Positions 7,051 through 14,235 of a stretch of 22,306 nt of DNA are shown here, piece by piece. The notes beneath the pieces are model-generated. The model was given only the letters and a program-made list of their open reading frames with translations, did not search any database and was not told the DNA's origin. Every line of letters begins with the position of its first letter. The first letter of the stretch is position 1. Position numbers and translations under genes: made by a program. Source of the stretch: an uncultured Slackia sp. (GTDB lineage Bacteria > Actinomycetota > Coriobacteriia > Coriobacteriales > Eggerthellaceae); NCBI GenBank assembly GCA_937895975.1, contig CALBLG010000215.1, positions 1 to 22,306 of the forward strand. Direction: 5' to 3'.

Positions 7051-8532
7051 TTACTGTTTTTTGCTGCGGGGGGGGGTAGGCTTTTCGCTGTCCCTATGCA
7101 TGTTGATGTAGTCGAGCAGTTCGCTGCGCTTGTGGACGTTCATTTTTGCATAGATGTGGCGGATGTGGGTCTGCGTGGTGTAGGGGCTGATGACGAGCTT
7201 CTTTGACACATTGTCAACCGTGTAGCCACGTGCGACCAGCTTCAAAATCTCGCCCTCTCGTTTGGACAGCTTGAATTCGGCGATAACCGCGTCACATACC
7301 TCTTCGAGATCGTTCACGGTGGCAGGCGCCATGGTGACCCTGACGATTTCGCTCTCGTTGCGCACCAAGGGGATAAGCGCGGTGGCGACCACGCATATAA
7401 GCAGCAGCGACGTGGGATTCACGAGGCTCTCGGAAACCATGGGCATATCCTCGTATGCAACGGCCCAGAATTCACCGATGGCGAATCCGAGACGCACAAC
7501 GGCGCTCGATGCGCAAAATGCCAAAACGGGCGCGAAATATCCCTTGGTTGAAAGAGTGCCGAAATACGAGATGATGAACACCTCGAATATGCCCGCAAGA
7601 ATAACGCACAGGGTGAATGCAATCGTGTTGAGGGATACGATTTCGCTTGCGAAAATTGCAATTGCGACGATGGTAGACAGCATGAAGTAGGGCAGCAGCT
7701 TGTATGCCGCTTCGGTGCTCTTGGAGAACTTCGCGCCAAGCGCGATGACGATGCACAAAAGCGCTGCGCCCGCCATTCCGACAGGGTATGCCGCGTCGCC
7801 GGTCATGATATTTTGCTCGGGTACGATGGCGATGGTGTAGTAGCACGCCAGGCATGCGCAGCACAGCGATGCTGAGATTGCGAGTGTTGACCGATAGGTT
7901 TTTCTGCGTATCGCCTTCGGAAGCAGTGCTGGGAATTCCGCATTTTCGAGGTGCTTTGATTCATAGAAATAGACGTACGCGCACGCGACGGGAATAATCG
8001 CGACGAAAATGTTCGATGCAGGCGTAGGCAAAATCTCGGTCATAATCATGCTGAAGAGCATCACGGTGCCGTAGACGAGGGCGAATTTCTTTAATGTGAA
8101 GGTAGACCGTTTGCGGGCGTGAAATTCGCCCCATGCGGCCCATATAAGCGTATTCGCGATGGCGAAGAGAATCGGGAACACGACCCACACCATGACGGGC
8201 GATGTCGCCACCGGCTCGACGATGGTGAACAAGACGGTGCCCAAAGACAGCGCGCCGGCTGACGCCCATACGATGGCGGGGTGCTCATATATATTGATGC
8301 GACGCAGCGCGATGGGCGCTAGAAGGAACGTAAGCGCCGAGAACGCCAACGACAGAAGCCACGAGTAAATCATCATGCGGCCCATAAGCGGCGCGCACGT
8401 GAACACGCTCGGCGAGAACCACAGGCAGTAGAACCACGCCAAAGCGAGGCTCAGGCCAAGGTAATGCATCCCCACCGCATCCCTTTTTTCTGCTGATTCC
8501 TCGCCGTTGCCGAATAGCGTGGGCATATTCAT
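7051..8532 (-). CDS. Membrane-anchored LuxR-family transcriptional regulator
   Basis: A 493-residue protein with about 12 hydrophobic segments in its first 400 residues and a LuxR/NarL helix-turn-helix at 422-476 (LSKREGEILKLVARGYTVDN, then THIRHIYAKMNVHKRSELLDYI). There is no receiver domain. The start at 8532 is chosen because GGGAG lies 7 bases upstream; starts farther upstream lack a binding site. Such membrane LuxR proteins are commonly found next to substrate-specific gene clusters in Eggerthellaceae and are thought to sense small molecules through the membrane part. It is divergent from the carrier-cai cluster, so it is the best candidate activator of that cluster and takes the position that CaiF would fill in enterobacteria. 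The C-terminal tail contains a run of nine C bases (7068-7076). Confidence 0.93.
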   Translation of the reverse strand: MNMPTLFGNGEESAEKRDAVGMHYLGLSLALAWFYCLWFSPSVFTCAPLMGRMMIYSWLLSLAFSALTFLLAPIALRRINIYEHPAIVWASAGALSLGTVLFTIVEPVATSPVMVWVVFPILFAIANTLIWAAWGEFHARKRSTFTLKKFALVYGTVMLFSMIMTEILPTPASNIFVAIIPVACAYVYFYESKHLENAEFPALLPKAIRRKTYRSTLAISASLCCACLACYYTIAIVPEQNIMTGDAAYPVGMAGAALLCIVIALGAKFSKSTEAAYKLLPYFMLSTIVAIAIFASEIVSLNTIAFTLCVILAGIFEVFIISYFGTLSTKGYFAPVLAFCASSAVVRLGFAIGEFWAVAYEDMPMVSESLVNPTSLLLICVVATALIPLVRNESEIVRVTMAPATVNDLEEVCDAVIAEFKLSKREGEILKLVARGYTVDNVSKKLVISPYTTQTHIRHIYAKMNVHKRSELLDYINMHRDSEKPTPPRSKKQ

Positions 8533-8609
8533 GCGCTGCTCCCATCTCTCCCCGGTGTTCGCGACGGTTCCCCTTAATCCATCGCTTGGGCCTATCGAAC
8601 AATACATAA

Positions 8610-8628
8610 ACATAGGCCATCTCTATGT
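8610..8628. promoter_or_regulatory. Inverted repeat upstream of the LuxR-family gene
   Basis: ACATAG (8610-8615) and CTATGT (8623-8628) form an inverted repeat with a 7-base centre, about 80 bases in front of the regulator start. Its size and symmetry fit a dimeric LuxR-type operator. It is a candidate only. Confidence 0.35.
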
Positions 8629-8783
8629 AAAACAGCATAAATCGCCCCGATTATACCTGCATCACTCGAAATTAAGTATGTCCTCATCAGGCACTAGCGA
8701 GTTTGCTAGTAAACATCGATTCATGGCCATCGCGCGATACCGAACCTCACTAATCCGTCACAAAATGCAAGCCATCTGGTCGT

Positions 8784-8851
8784 TGGGCCCTCTGGGGAAC
8801 CGAGGCGACGGGCGCAAGCCCAAAGCGCTGAGGGACGAGGACCCAAAACGG
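8784..8851 (+). ncRNA. Possible structured leader RNA between luxR and the cai-side carrier gene
   Basis: GTTGGG near 8783 can pair with CCCAAAAC near 8842. Inside is a GGGC-GCAA-GCCC hairpin with a GNRA tetraloop (8810-8821) flanked by GCG/CGC. CCCTC near 8788 can pair with GAGGG near 8830. I do not recognise a known riboswitch. The intergenic region 8533-9076 otherwise holds a small hairpin GAAAGCC/GGCTTTC (9031-9050) just before the carrier gene and no convincing gene. GGAAGGAGG at 8874 is not followed by a good reading frame. Confidence 0.3.
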
Positions 8852-8944
8852 CATTCATCCCTTGGAAGGAGGCGGAATTCGCGGGCTTAAGGGGCCTATC
8901 CGATTTCACGCCGCGCATACCGTGCGGCACGCGTCTCGCAAGTT

Positions 8945-9007
8945 CTTATGAAGTCCTTGGCTCTTTTGATTCAGGCGGGCCTGGAAAACGATCAAGAACT
9001 TCATAAG
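8945..9007. promoter_or_regulatory. Inverted repeat CTTATGAAGT / ACTTCATAAG before the carrier gene
   Basis: A perfect 10-bp inverted repeat: CTTATGAAGT at 8945-8954 and ACTTCATAAG at 8998-9007. Its arms are 43 bases apart and it ends 70 bases before the carrier start. It could be two operator half-sites or the base of an RNA stem. Confidence 0.4.
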
Positions 9008-9076
9008 CAAGGAGAGGGGCGCTCGTACCGGAAAGCCTTCCCGGGCTTTCGAAGGTTAACGAGAAAGGGAAAACAA

Positions 9077-10360
9077 ATGTCCATTCTTGCTAAGAGCAAG
9101 GGCGAGGTGACCTACAAGGACCTCACGGGTATCCACAAGTGGTTCCTGATCATCCTCATCTCGATGGGTTCCTCCATCGTCTACACGCCGATGTATTTGA
9201 AGGGCGTCTTCTACGACCCCTTGATGACGGCTTTGAATTGCACCAACGCCGACCTCGGCGCAATGGTGTCGTTCTACGGCATCGTGGCCCTTATCTGCTA
9301 CCTGCCTTCTGGCATCGTGGCCGACAAGTTCCGCATGCGCACCCTGGCGTGGGTCGGTTTCGCGGGCACCGCGATTCTCACCTTCCTGTACGCCATGCTT
9401 CCCTCCATCCAGATGTGCTACGTGCTGTTCGGCGGCATGGGCATCACTTCGATTCTCATCTGGTGGGGCACGCGCTTCAAGGTTATTCGCCTGTGCTGCG
9501 AAGAGGACGAGTATCCGGCCCGCATCGGCGTTTCTTACTCCATCTACGGTGTTGCCGGCCTTGTTATTGGCATGATCAACGTTGCCATCGTGGCCGCCAT
9601 TCCCGATTCCACGCTGGCTATGCAGTCGGTCATCGTCTTCCTGGGCGTGCTCATCTCCATTCTGGCTGTGTGCGCGTTCGTCTTCATTCCCGATTTCAAG
9701 GGCGAGATCAACAAGGATGCCAAGCTGTTCAGCCTCGCCGATGTCGTTGAGGCCGTTAAGACCCCGGGCGTTCTGTGGGCTTGCCTCGGTTACTTCTGCG
9801 TGTACTGCGTCTACCAAGGCGCTACTTACACCACCCCGTACCTGTCTCAGGCGCTGGGAACCGACGCCAACGTCGTGAACGTCGTCGGCCTCATCCGCAC
9901 CTACGGCATCGGCCTTTTGGCTGGCCCGATTATCGGCGCCATCGCCGCGAAGGCCAAGTCTTCCAAGACCATCATGGGCTGCTTCGTTCTGGCCATTGTG
10001 GTTCTGGGCGCCTTCATCATCCTGCCGCAGGATCCCGGCATGTCCATCATGGCTTCCTGCTTGGTCGTCGTGTTCGGCTTCGCCACCTATGGCGCATTCT
10101 CCATCGGCTCTTCGCCGCTGTCCGAGCTGGGCATCCCGATGCGCATCTTCGGCACCGCCGCTGGCATCCTGTCCGTCATCGGCTTCCTGCCCGACGTGTT
10201 CATCCACACCTGGTACGGCTCGCTGATCGACGCCTCCGGCAATGCCGCGTTCAGCCAGATCTTCGGCTTCGAGATCATGTTCGCCGTCTTCGGCATCCTG
10301 TTCCTCTTCATGTGCATCCGCGCTACGAAGAAGCACGCTGCCGCCAAAGCTGCCGAATAG
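9077..10360 (+). CDS. MFS transporter, first gene of the cai cluster
   Basis: A 427-residue major facilitator protein with about 12 hydrophobic segments and a loop 2-3 motif GIVADKFRMR. The ATG at 9077 follows AGAAAGGGAAA; earlier in-frame starts lack a binding site. It leads the plus-strand cluster that includes caiA, caiB and caiC. It therefore probably moves the pathway substrate or its product, but its sequence does not reveal a substrate to me. The enterobacterial cluster uses CaiT, a BCCT-family carnitine/gamma-butyrobetaine antiporter, which is unrelated. Two GC-rich hairpins lie between it and the next gene, so read-through may be limited. Confidence 0.88.
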   Translation: MSILAKSKGEVTYKDLTGIHKWFLIILISMGSSIVYTPMYLKGVFYDPLMTALNCTNADLGAMVSFYGIVALICYLPSGIVADKFRMRTLAWVGFAGTAILTFLYAMLPSIQMCYVLFGGMGITSILIWWGTRFKVIRLCCEEDEYPARIGVSYSIYGVAGLVIGMINVAIVAAIPDSTLAMQSVIVFLGVLISILAVCAFVFIPDFKGEINKDAKLFSLADVVEAVKTPGVLWACLGYFCVYCVYQGATYTTPYLSQALGTDANVVNVVGLIRTYGIGLLAGPIIGAIAAKAKSSKTIMGCFVLAIVVLGAFIILPQDPGMSIMASCLVVVFGFATYGAFSIGSSPLSELGIPMRIFGTAAGILSVIGFLPDVFIHTWYGSLIDASGNAAFSQIFGFEIMFAVFGILFLFMCIRATKKHAAAKAAE

Positions 10361-10375
10361 GCAGTAAGCACCTTG

Positions 10376-10479
10376 CGCGCCGGCCCAGTTCCCACAAAGG
10401 CCGGCGCGATCCAAGCCCCTTATGGCCGGCGACTACGCTGGCTTCGCGCGGGGCGATCGGCTCAGCCTGCGCCCCGCGC
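10376..10479 (+). other. Two GC-rich hairpins between carrier and esterase genes
   Basis: Stem 1 is CGCGCCGGCC at 10376-10385 with 10399-10408. Stem 2 is GCGCGGGGC at 10446-10454 with 10471-10479. Neither is followed by a T run. They may cap the 3' end of the carrier mRNA or protect the downstream message, rather than terminate fully. Confidence 0.5.
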
Positions 10480-10510
10480 CATTTCCCGATAAATCTTGAA
10501 AGGATTGAAC

Positions 10511-11482
10511 GTGGAAAACAAAGTCGATCCAATGCCCCTCATGAACGACCAGATGAAAGCCGTCCTCCAGAAGTCGGCCGAGCTTGCCGGCGATGCCTTC
10601 GTCACCGACGTGGGATTCGCCGAGATGCGCGAGAACTACGTGCGCGAGCGCCGCTTCTGGAACGAGGGCGGCCCGGCTATGGCGCAAACCGTCGAGCGCA
10701 CGTTCGACGGCCCCATGGGCGAGTTCGTGGCTCGCTACTATTACCCTGCCGAAGCCGAGAAGCTTCCCGTGATCGAATTCATTCACGGCGGCGGCTTCGT
10801 GGTGGGTAGCCCCGACACCCACGACCGCGTGTGCCGCATTCTTGCGGAAAAGACCGGCGCGGTTGTCGTGAGCGTCGACTACCACCTTTCCCCCGAGTCG
10901 AAATACCCCACGAACATCCAGGAATGCGTGATTGTCGCCAAGCACCTGCACGAGCACGGCTCCGAAGAGGGCATCGATGGCGACGACGTGTCGTTCGCCG
11001 GCGATTCGGGCGGCGCGGTGCTGTCGATGGCTTCGAACCTGTGGCTGCGCGACGAAGAGGGCGATAACTCCTTCGTGAAGAGCCTGCTTTTGTACTACGG
11101 CTTCTATGGTCTGCAGGATTCGATGTCGCAGCGCCTGTACGGCTGGGAAGTCGACGGCATGCGCAAGGAAGACCTCGACTACTACAACCAATGTTGGTTG
11201 AACGATCTGGCCGAGGATTCCAAGAAGCCCTATGTGGATATGTTCCACAACGACCTGGCGACCAGCATGCCCGTGTGCTATCTGGCCGCAGCCGGGCTCG
11301 ACCCTCTGCGCGACGACTCCGAGCTCATGCATCGCGTGCTCGACGCCAATGGGGTGCGCAACCAATTCGAGGTGTTCGAAGGCGTGCTGCACGCGTTCGT
11401 GCACTACTCCCGCATGCTCGACGAGGCGCTTGCGTGCATCGAGCATTCCGCTGAATTCTGGAAGACCCGCCATCAGGCGTAA
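10511..11482 (+). CDS. Alpha/beta hydrolase, HSL-type esterase
   Basis: A 323-residue esterase of the hormone-sensitive-lipase family. It has the oxyanion motif HGGG (92-95), the nucleophile motif GDSGG with S166, the acid D264 in DPLRDD, and the base H294 in LHAF, so the catalytic triad is complete. The GTG at 10511 is preferred because AAAGGA is 6 bases upstream. No signal peptide is seen, so it is cytoplasmic. It sits 81 bases before caiA in the same direction. In that setting a role in cutting O-acyl esters of carnitine, or another ester precursor of the pathway substrate, is attractive. That is inference; the family has broad specificity. Confidence 0.9.
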   Translation: MENKVDPMPLMNDQMKAVLQKSAELAGDAFVTDVGFAEMRENYVRERRFWNEGGPAMAQTVERTFDGPMGEFVARYYYPAEAEKLPVIEFIHGGGFVVGSPDTHDRVCRILAEKTGAVVVSVDYHLSPESKYPTNIQECVIVAKHLHEHGSEEGIDGDDVSFAGDSGGAVLSMASNLWLRDEEGDNSFVKSLLLYYGFYGLQDSMSQRLYGWEVDGMRKEDLDYYNQCWLNDLAEDSKKPYVDMFHNDLATSMPVCYLAAAGLDPLRDDSELMHRVLDANGVRNQFEVFEGVLHAFVHYSRMLDEALACIEHSAEFWKTRHQA

Positions 11483-11563
11483 CTTCAATCGGGCCTGTGC
11501 CCATCCAATTTCGTGCAATTCCGGCAACGCTGGATTTGAGTGTAACCAACAAGGAGGTTCTCG

Positions 11564-12715
11564 ATGGATTTCAATCTGACCGACGAACAAGAGCTCATCG
11601 TCGCGTCCTATCGCGACTACATGGAGAGCGAGAACTGGGAGACGTACTTCCACGAGTGCGACGAGAAGCATGAGTACCCGCTGCGCTGGGCCAAGGGTCT
11701 GTGCGACCTCGGCTTCGACCGCATCATGCTCGACGAAGAGCATGGCGGCCTTGGCCTGGAAGAGCCCATCACCACGCTGATGGCCATCTACGAGGTGCTC
11801 GGCCAGTACGGCGCGCCCACCTATGTTCTGTACTTGCTCACCGGTTATAACACCATCGTTCGCGAGGGCACCGAGGAGCAGATCGAGAACTGCCTGAAGT
11901 ATCTGGGCACCGGCGAGCAGGTTGTGAACTCCGCGTGCACTGAGCCGGGCGCTGGTTCTGATGTGTCGGGCCTGGTGACCACATACAAGCGCGAGAACGG
12001 CAAGATCTACCTGAATGGCACCAAGACGTTCATCACCTCTTCGAAGGGCGTGAAGTATCTCATCATCATGTGCCGCGACGCCGACAACCCGGACACCATT
12101 TCCGAGTTCATGGTCGATATGTCCAAACCGGGCATTTCGCTGTCGCCGCTCACCAAGCTGGGCCTGCGCATGGATTCCTGCTGCGAGGTCTACCTCGACA
12201 ACGTTGAGCTTGAAGAGAAAGATTTCTTCGGCAAAGAGGGCAACGGTTTCAACCGCGGCGTGTCCGACTTCAACTTCGAGCGCTGGCTCGTGGCTGCGTG
12301 CGACTACGGCACGGCTATCTCGGCATTCGAGGATGCCGCCAAGCACGCGTGGCAGCGCGTTGCCTTCGGCAAGCCGGTCGCTCGCTTCCAGTTGAACTCC
12401 ATGAAGTTCTGCAACATGGCCATCAAACTCGACTCCATGCGCAACATGCTCTATGAAGCTGCCTGGAATGCCGACAAGAACCTTGGCGGCGACGTTGACG
12501 CCGGCCAGGCCGCCATGTGCAAGTACTACTGTGCAAACGCTTCGTTCGAGGTTGTCGACGACGCCATGCAGGTCATGGGCGGCATCGCGGTCGCCTCTGA
12601 GCATCGCATCAACCGCATCTGGCGCGACCTGCGCGTCGACCGCGTTTCGGGCGGCACCGACGAGATGATGATCCTCACCGCGTCGAAGAACGCTATCAAG
12701 GCATATCGCGGGTAA
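11564..12715 (+). CDS. caiA: Crotonobetainyl-CoA reductase, CaiA-like
   Basis: A 383-residue acyl-CoA dehydrogenase-family flavoprotein. It closely follows E. coli CaiA: MDFNLTDEQEL, then SENWETYF, GAPTYVLY, TEPGAGSDV (126-134), LRMDSCCEVYLDNVELEEKD, GNGFNRG, AMCKYYCANA, and WRDLRVDRVSGGTDEM. CaiA reduces crotonobetainyl-CoA to gamma-butyrobetainyl-CoA using electrons from FixABCX, whose genes lie about 5 kb upstream here. The medium-chain Glu position is Gly in SGGTDE (362-367), as in E. coli CaiA, and a Glu is kept in NFER (E239). It differs clearly from the acyl-CoA dehydrogenase at 2213. AAGGAGG precedes the start. A small hairpin (12723-12740) and a long palindrome separate it from caiB. 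Confidence 0.92.
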   Translation: MDFNLTDEQELIVASYRDYMESENWETYFHECDEKHEYPLRWAKGLCDLGFDRIMLDEEHGGLGLEEPITTLMAIYEVLGQYGAPTYVLYLLTGYNTIVREGTEEQIENCLKYLGTGEQVVNSACTEPGAGSDVSGLVTTYKRENGKIYLNGTKTFITSSKGVKYLIIMCRDADNPDTISEFMVDMSKPGISLSPLTKLGLRMDSCCEVYLDNVELEEKDFFGKEGNGFNRGVSDFNFERWLVAACDYGTAISAFEDAAKHAWQRVAFGKPVARFQLNSMKFCNMAIKLDSMRNMLYEAAWNADKNLGGDVDAGQAAMCKYYCANASFEVVDDAMQVMGGIAVASEHRINRIWRDLRVDRVSGGTDEMMILTASKNAIKAYRG

Positions 12716-12722
12716 TTATTTC

Positions 12723-12740
12723 GCCTGCCTTCCGGCAGGC
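12723..12740 (+). other. Short hairpin just after caiA
   Basis: GCCTGCC-TTCC-GGCAGGC, 7 bp with a 4-base loop, starts 8 bases after the caiA stop codon. There is no T run, so it more likely protects the mRNA end than terminates. Confidence 0.5.
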
Positions 12741-12762
12741 TAAATCGCTCGACGCTGCGAGG

Positions 12763-12855
12763 CGCCGAGGCGCATCGCCTAGCCCCTTGTTTGGGGCGCG
12801 GCGCGGCCCTTAGGCCGCTTGGCCCCAAGGCGGGGCTATTCGATACACCTCGGCG
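12763..12855. repeat. About 93-base imperfect palindrome between caiA and caiB
   Basis: Nested complementary blocks share one centre near 12810: CGCCGAGG (12763) with CCTCGGCG (12848), ATCG with CGAT, TAGCCCC (12780) with GGGGCTA (12832), TTGGGGC (12791) with GCCCCAA (12822), and GCGGCC (12803) with GGCCGC (12813) around a CTTA loop. No protein frame is credible. It fills most of the 194-base gap before caiB. Confidence 0.75.
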
Positions 12856-12909
12856 TCTCTCGCTTACTTTTCATCCACCTATGAGTTTTTCTTTATAGAG
12901 GAGATTATA

Positions 12910-14130
12910 ATGGCTGCCATTCCTACTGAAAAACCGCATTTCGGCGTTCTCGATGACGTCAAGATCGTTTTCGCCGCCATGGAAGAGGCGATTCCCCGCG
13001 CGTGCAACATCATGGGCGACTGGGGCGCCGACGTCACCTGGCTCGAGAACACCGGCTATGGCGACACCGTGCGCGACGCGAAAAACGCCGCCCAGGCCGA
13101 GCGCCGCAACTGCCGCTCCGTGCAGCTGAATCAGTTCACCCCCGGCGGCAAGCAGGTTCTGCTTGACATGCTGAAAGACACCGACATCTTCTTCGAGTCG
13201 TCCAAGGGCGGCACGTGGGACCGCAAGGGCTTCACCGACGAGGACATGTGGGCGGTCAACCCGAAGCTCGTCATCGTGCACTGCTCCGGCTTCGGCAAAT
13301 ACGGTGAGCCCGACCGCGTCAAGCGCGCGGCCTATGATGGCACCGTTGGCCCCTATGCCGGCTTCACCTGCCAGAACGGCACTCCCGATCAGCCGATGAT
13401 TACCATGCCATATTCAGGCGACTACATCAATTCGTACCTGCTGATCGGCGCATCGCTTGCGGCTCTGCGCAAGGCCGAGCGCACCGGCAAGGGCGAGAGC
13501 ATCGACTGGGCGATGTACGAGGGCATCATGTACATGAGCCAGTATTTCATGGTCGACTACCTCAACGACGGCATCGTGTGGCCCCGCGCCGGCGCCCGCA
13601 ACCAGAACCTGTGCGGCATCGGCGTGTACAAGTGCTCCGACGGCTTCATCGCGGTGAACCTGTTCGGCATCCGCCAGAACAAGTGGATTATCGAGGAACT
13701 CGGTTTGGGCGAGCATTGGGGCACTCCCGAGTTGCCCGAGGACACCGCTTCGCTGTGGCTGTCGATGCCCATCGCCCAGGAATTCGAAAAGCGTTTCGAG
13801 GCGTGGCTGCTCGAGAAGAAGCGTCTCGACGCCGAGGCCATTCTGGCCGAACACGCCATTGCGGCGCAGATTGTCTACGAATTCGAAGACATGGTGAAAG
13901 ACCCGCACATGGCCAAGCGCGGCAACTTCGTCGAGTGGCAGACCAAAGACGGCGAGACGTTCAAGGGCCTGTCGCCGATGCCTCGCTTCGAGCAGACCCC
14001 TGGTCAAATTTGGCGTCCGATGCCCGGCAAGGGCGGCGACACCTTCGACGTGCTTACCAAGCTCGGCTATACGCCCGAGCGCATCAAAGAGCTCGAGGAA
14101 GAGGGCGCTATTCGCTGCGGTGAGAACTAA
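12910..14130 (+). CDS. caiB: L-carnitine/gamma-butyrobetaine CoA-transferase, CaiB-like
   Basis: A 406-residue class III (CaiB/BaiF) CoA-transferase. It matches E. coli CaiB almost end to end: WGADVTWLEN, TDIFFESSKGG, NPKLVIVHCSGFGKYG, then YSGDYINS with the catalytic Asp at D171 (D169 in E. coli), GKGESIDWAMYEG, GVYKCSDGFIAVN, WQTKDGETFKGLSPMPRF and PGQIWRPMPGKGGDT. It moves CoA between gamma-butyrobetainyl-CoA or crotonobetainyl-CoA and carnitine, so that the pathway needs little ATP after priming by CaiC. AGAGGAG lies 7 bases ahead of the ATG. It follows caiA in the same order as in the enterobacterial operon. Confidence 0.93.
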   Translation: MAAIPTEKPHFGVLDDVKIVFAAMEEAIPRACNIMGDWGADVTWLENTGYGDTVRDAKNAAQAERRNCRSVQLNQFTPGGKQVLLDMLKDTDIFFESSKGGTWDRKGFTDEDMWAVNPKLVIVHCSGFGKYGEPDRVKRAAYDGTVGPYAGFTCQNGTPDQPMITMPYSGDYINSYLLIGASLAALRKAERTGKGESIDWAMYEGIMYMSQYFMVDYLNDGIVWPRAGARNQNLCGIGVYKCSDGFIAVNLFGIRQNKWIIEELGLGEHWGTPELPEDTASLWLSMPIAQEFEKRFEAWLLEKKRLDAEAILAEHAIAAQIVYEFEDMVKDPHMAKRGNFVEWQTKDGETFKGLSPMPRFEQTPGQIWRPMPGKGGDTFDVLTKLGYTPERIKELEEEGAIRCGEN

Positions 14131-14166
14131 GCGGGATTTCGCGAATCTGATCGCGATGTGATTTCG

Positions 14167-14196
14167 AATGTGGCCCGCCATCGTGCGGGCCACATT
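14167..14196 (+). other. Stable hairpin between caiB and caiC
   Basis: A perfect 12-bp stem (AATGTGGCCCGC at 14167-14178 with 14185-14196) and a 6-base loop. It is followed by ATTTCC rather than a T run, so it may be a partial terminator or an mRNA end stabiliser. The rest of the 105-base gap shows nothing else. Confidence 0.65.
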
Positions 14197-14235
14197 TCCA
14201 AGTTGGGGAATTTGGGGAGAGAACGGACAAGACGC

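Noticed and set aside
8784..8851. A known riboswitch class (cobalamin, cyclic di-GMP, guanidine or T-box)
   Set aside because: Conserved core motifs of those classes as I know them are not present.
8507..8890. A 127-codon frame in the luxR-carrier intergenic region
   Set aside because: It begins inside the luxR gene, has no ribosome binding site and resembles no protein I know; the stretch looks more like control DNA or RNA.
9775..10809. A 344-codon plus-strand frame overlapping the carrier and esterase genes
   Set aside because: Rich in Arg and His with no domain; it is the shifted frame of two genes with good evidence.
10433..12604. A 723-codon open frame on the minus strand opposite the esterase and caiA
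   Set aside because: It is antisense to two clear genes with full family motifs, and its low-complexity composition is what GC-rich codon use produces on the opposite strand.
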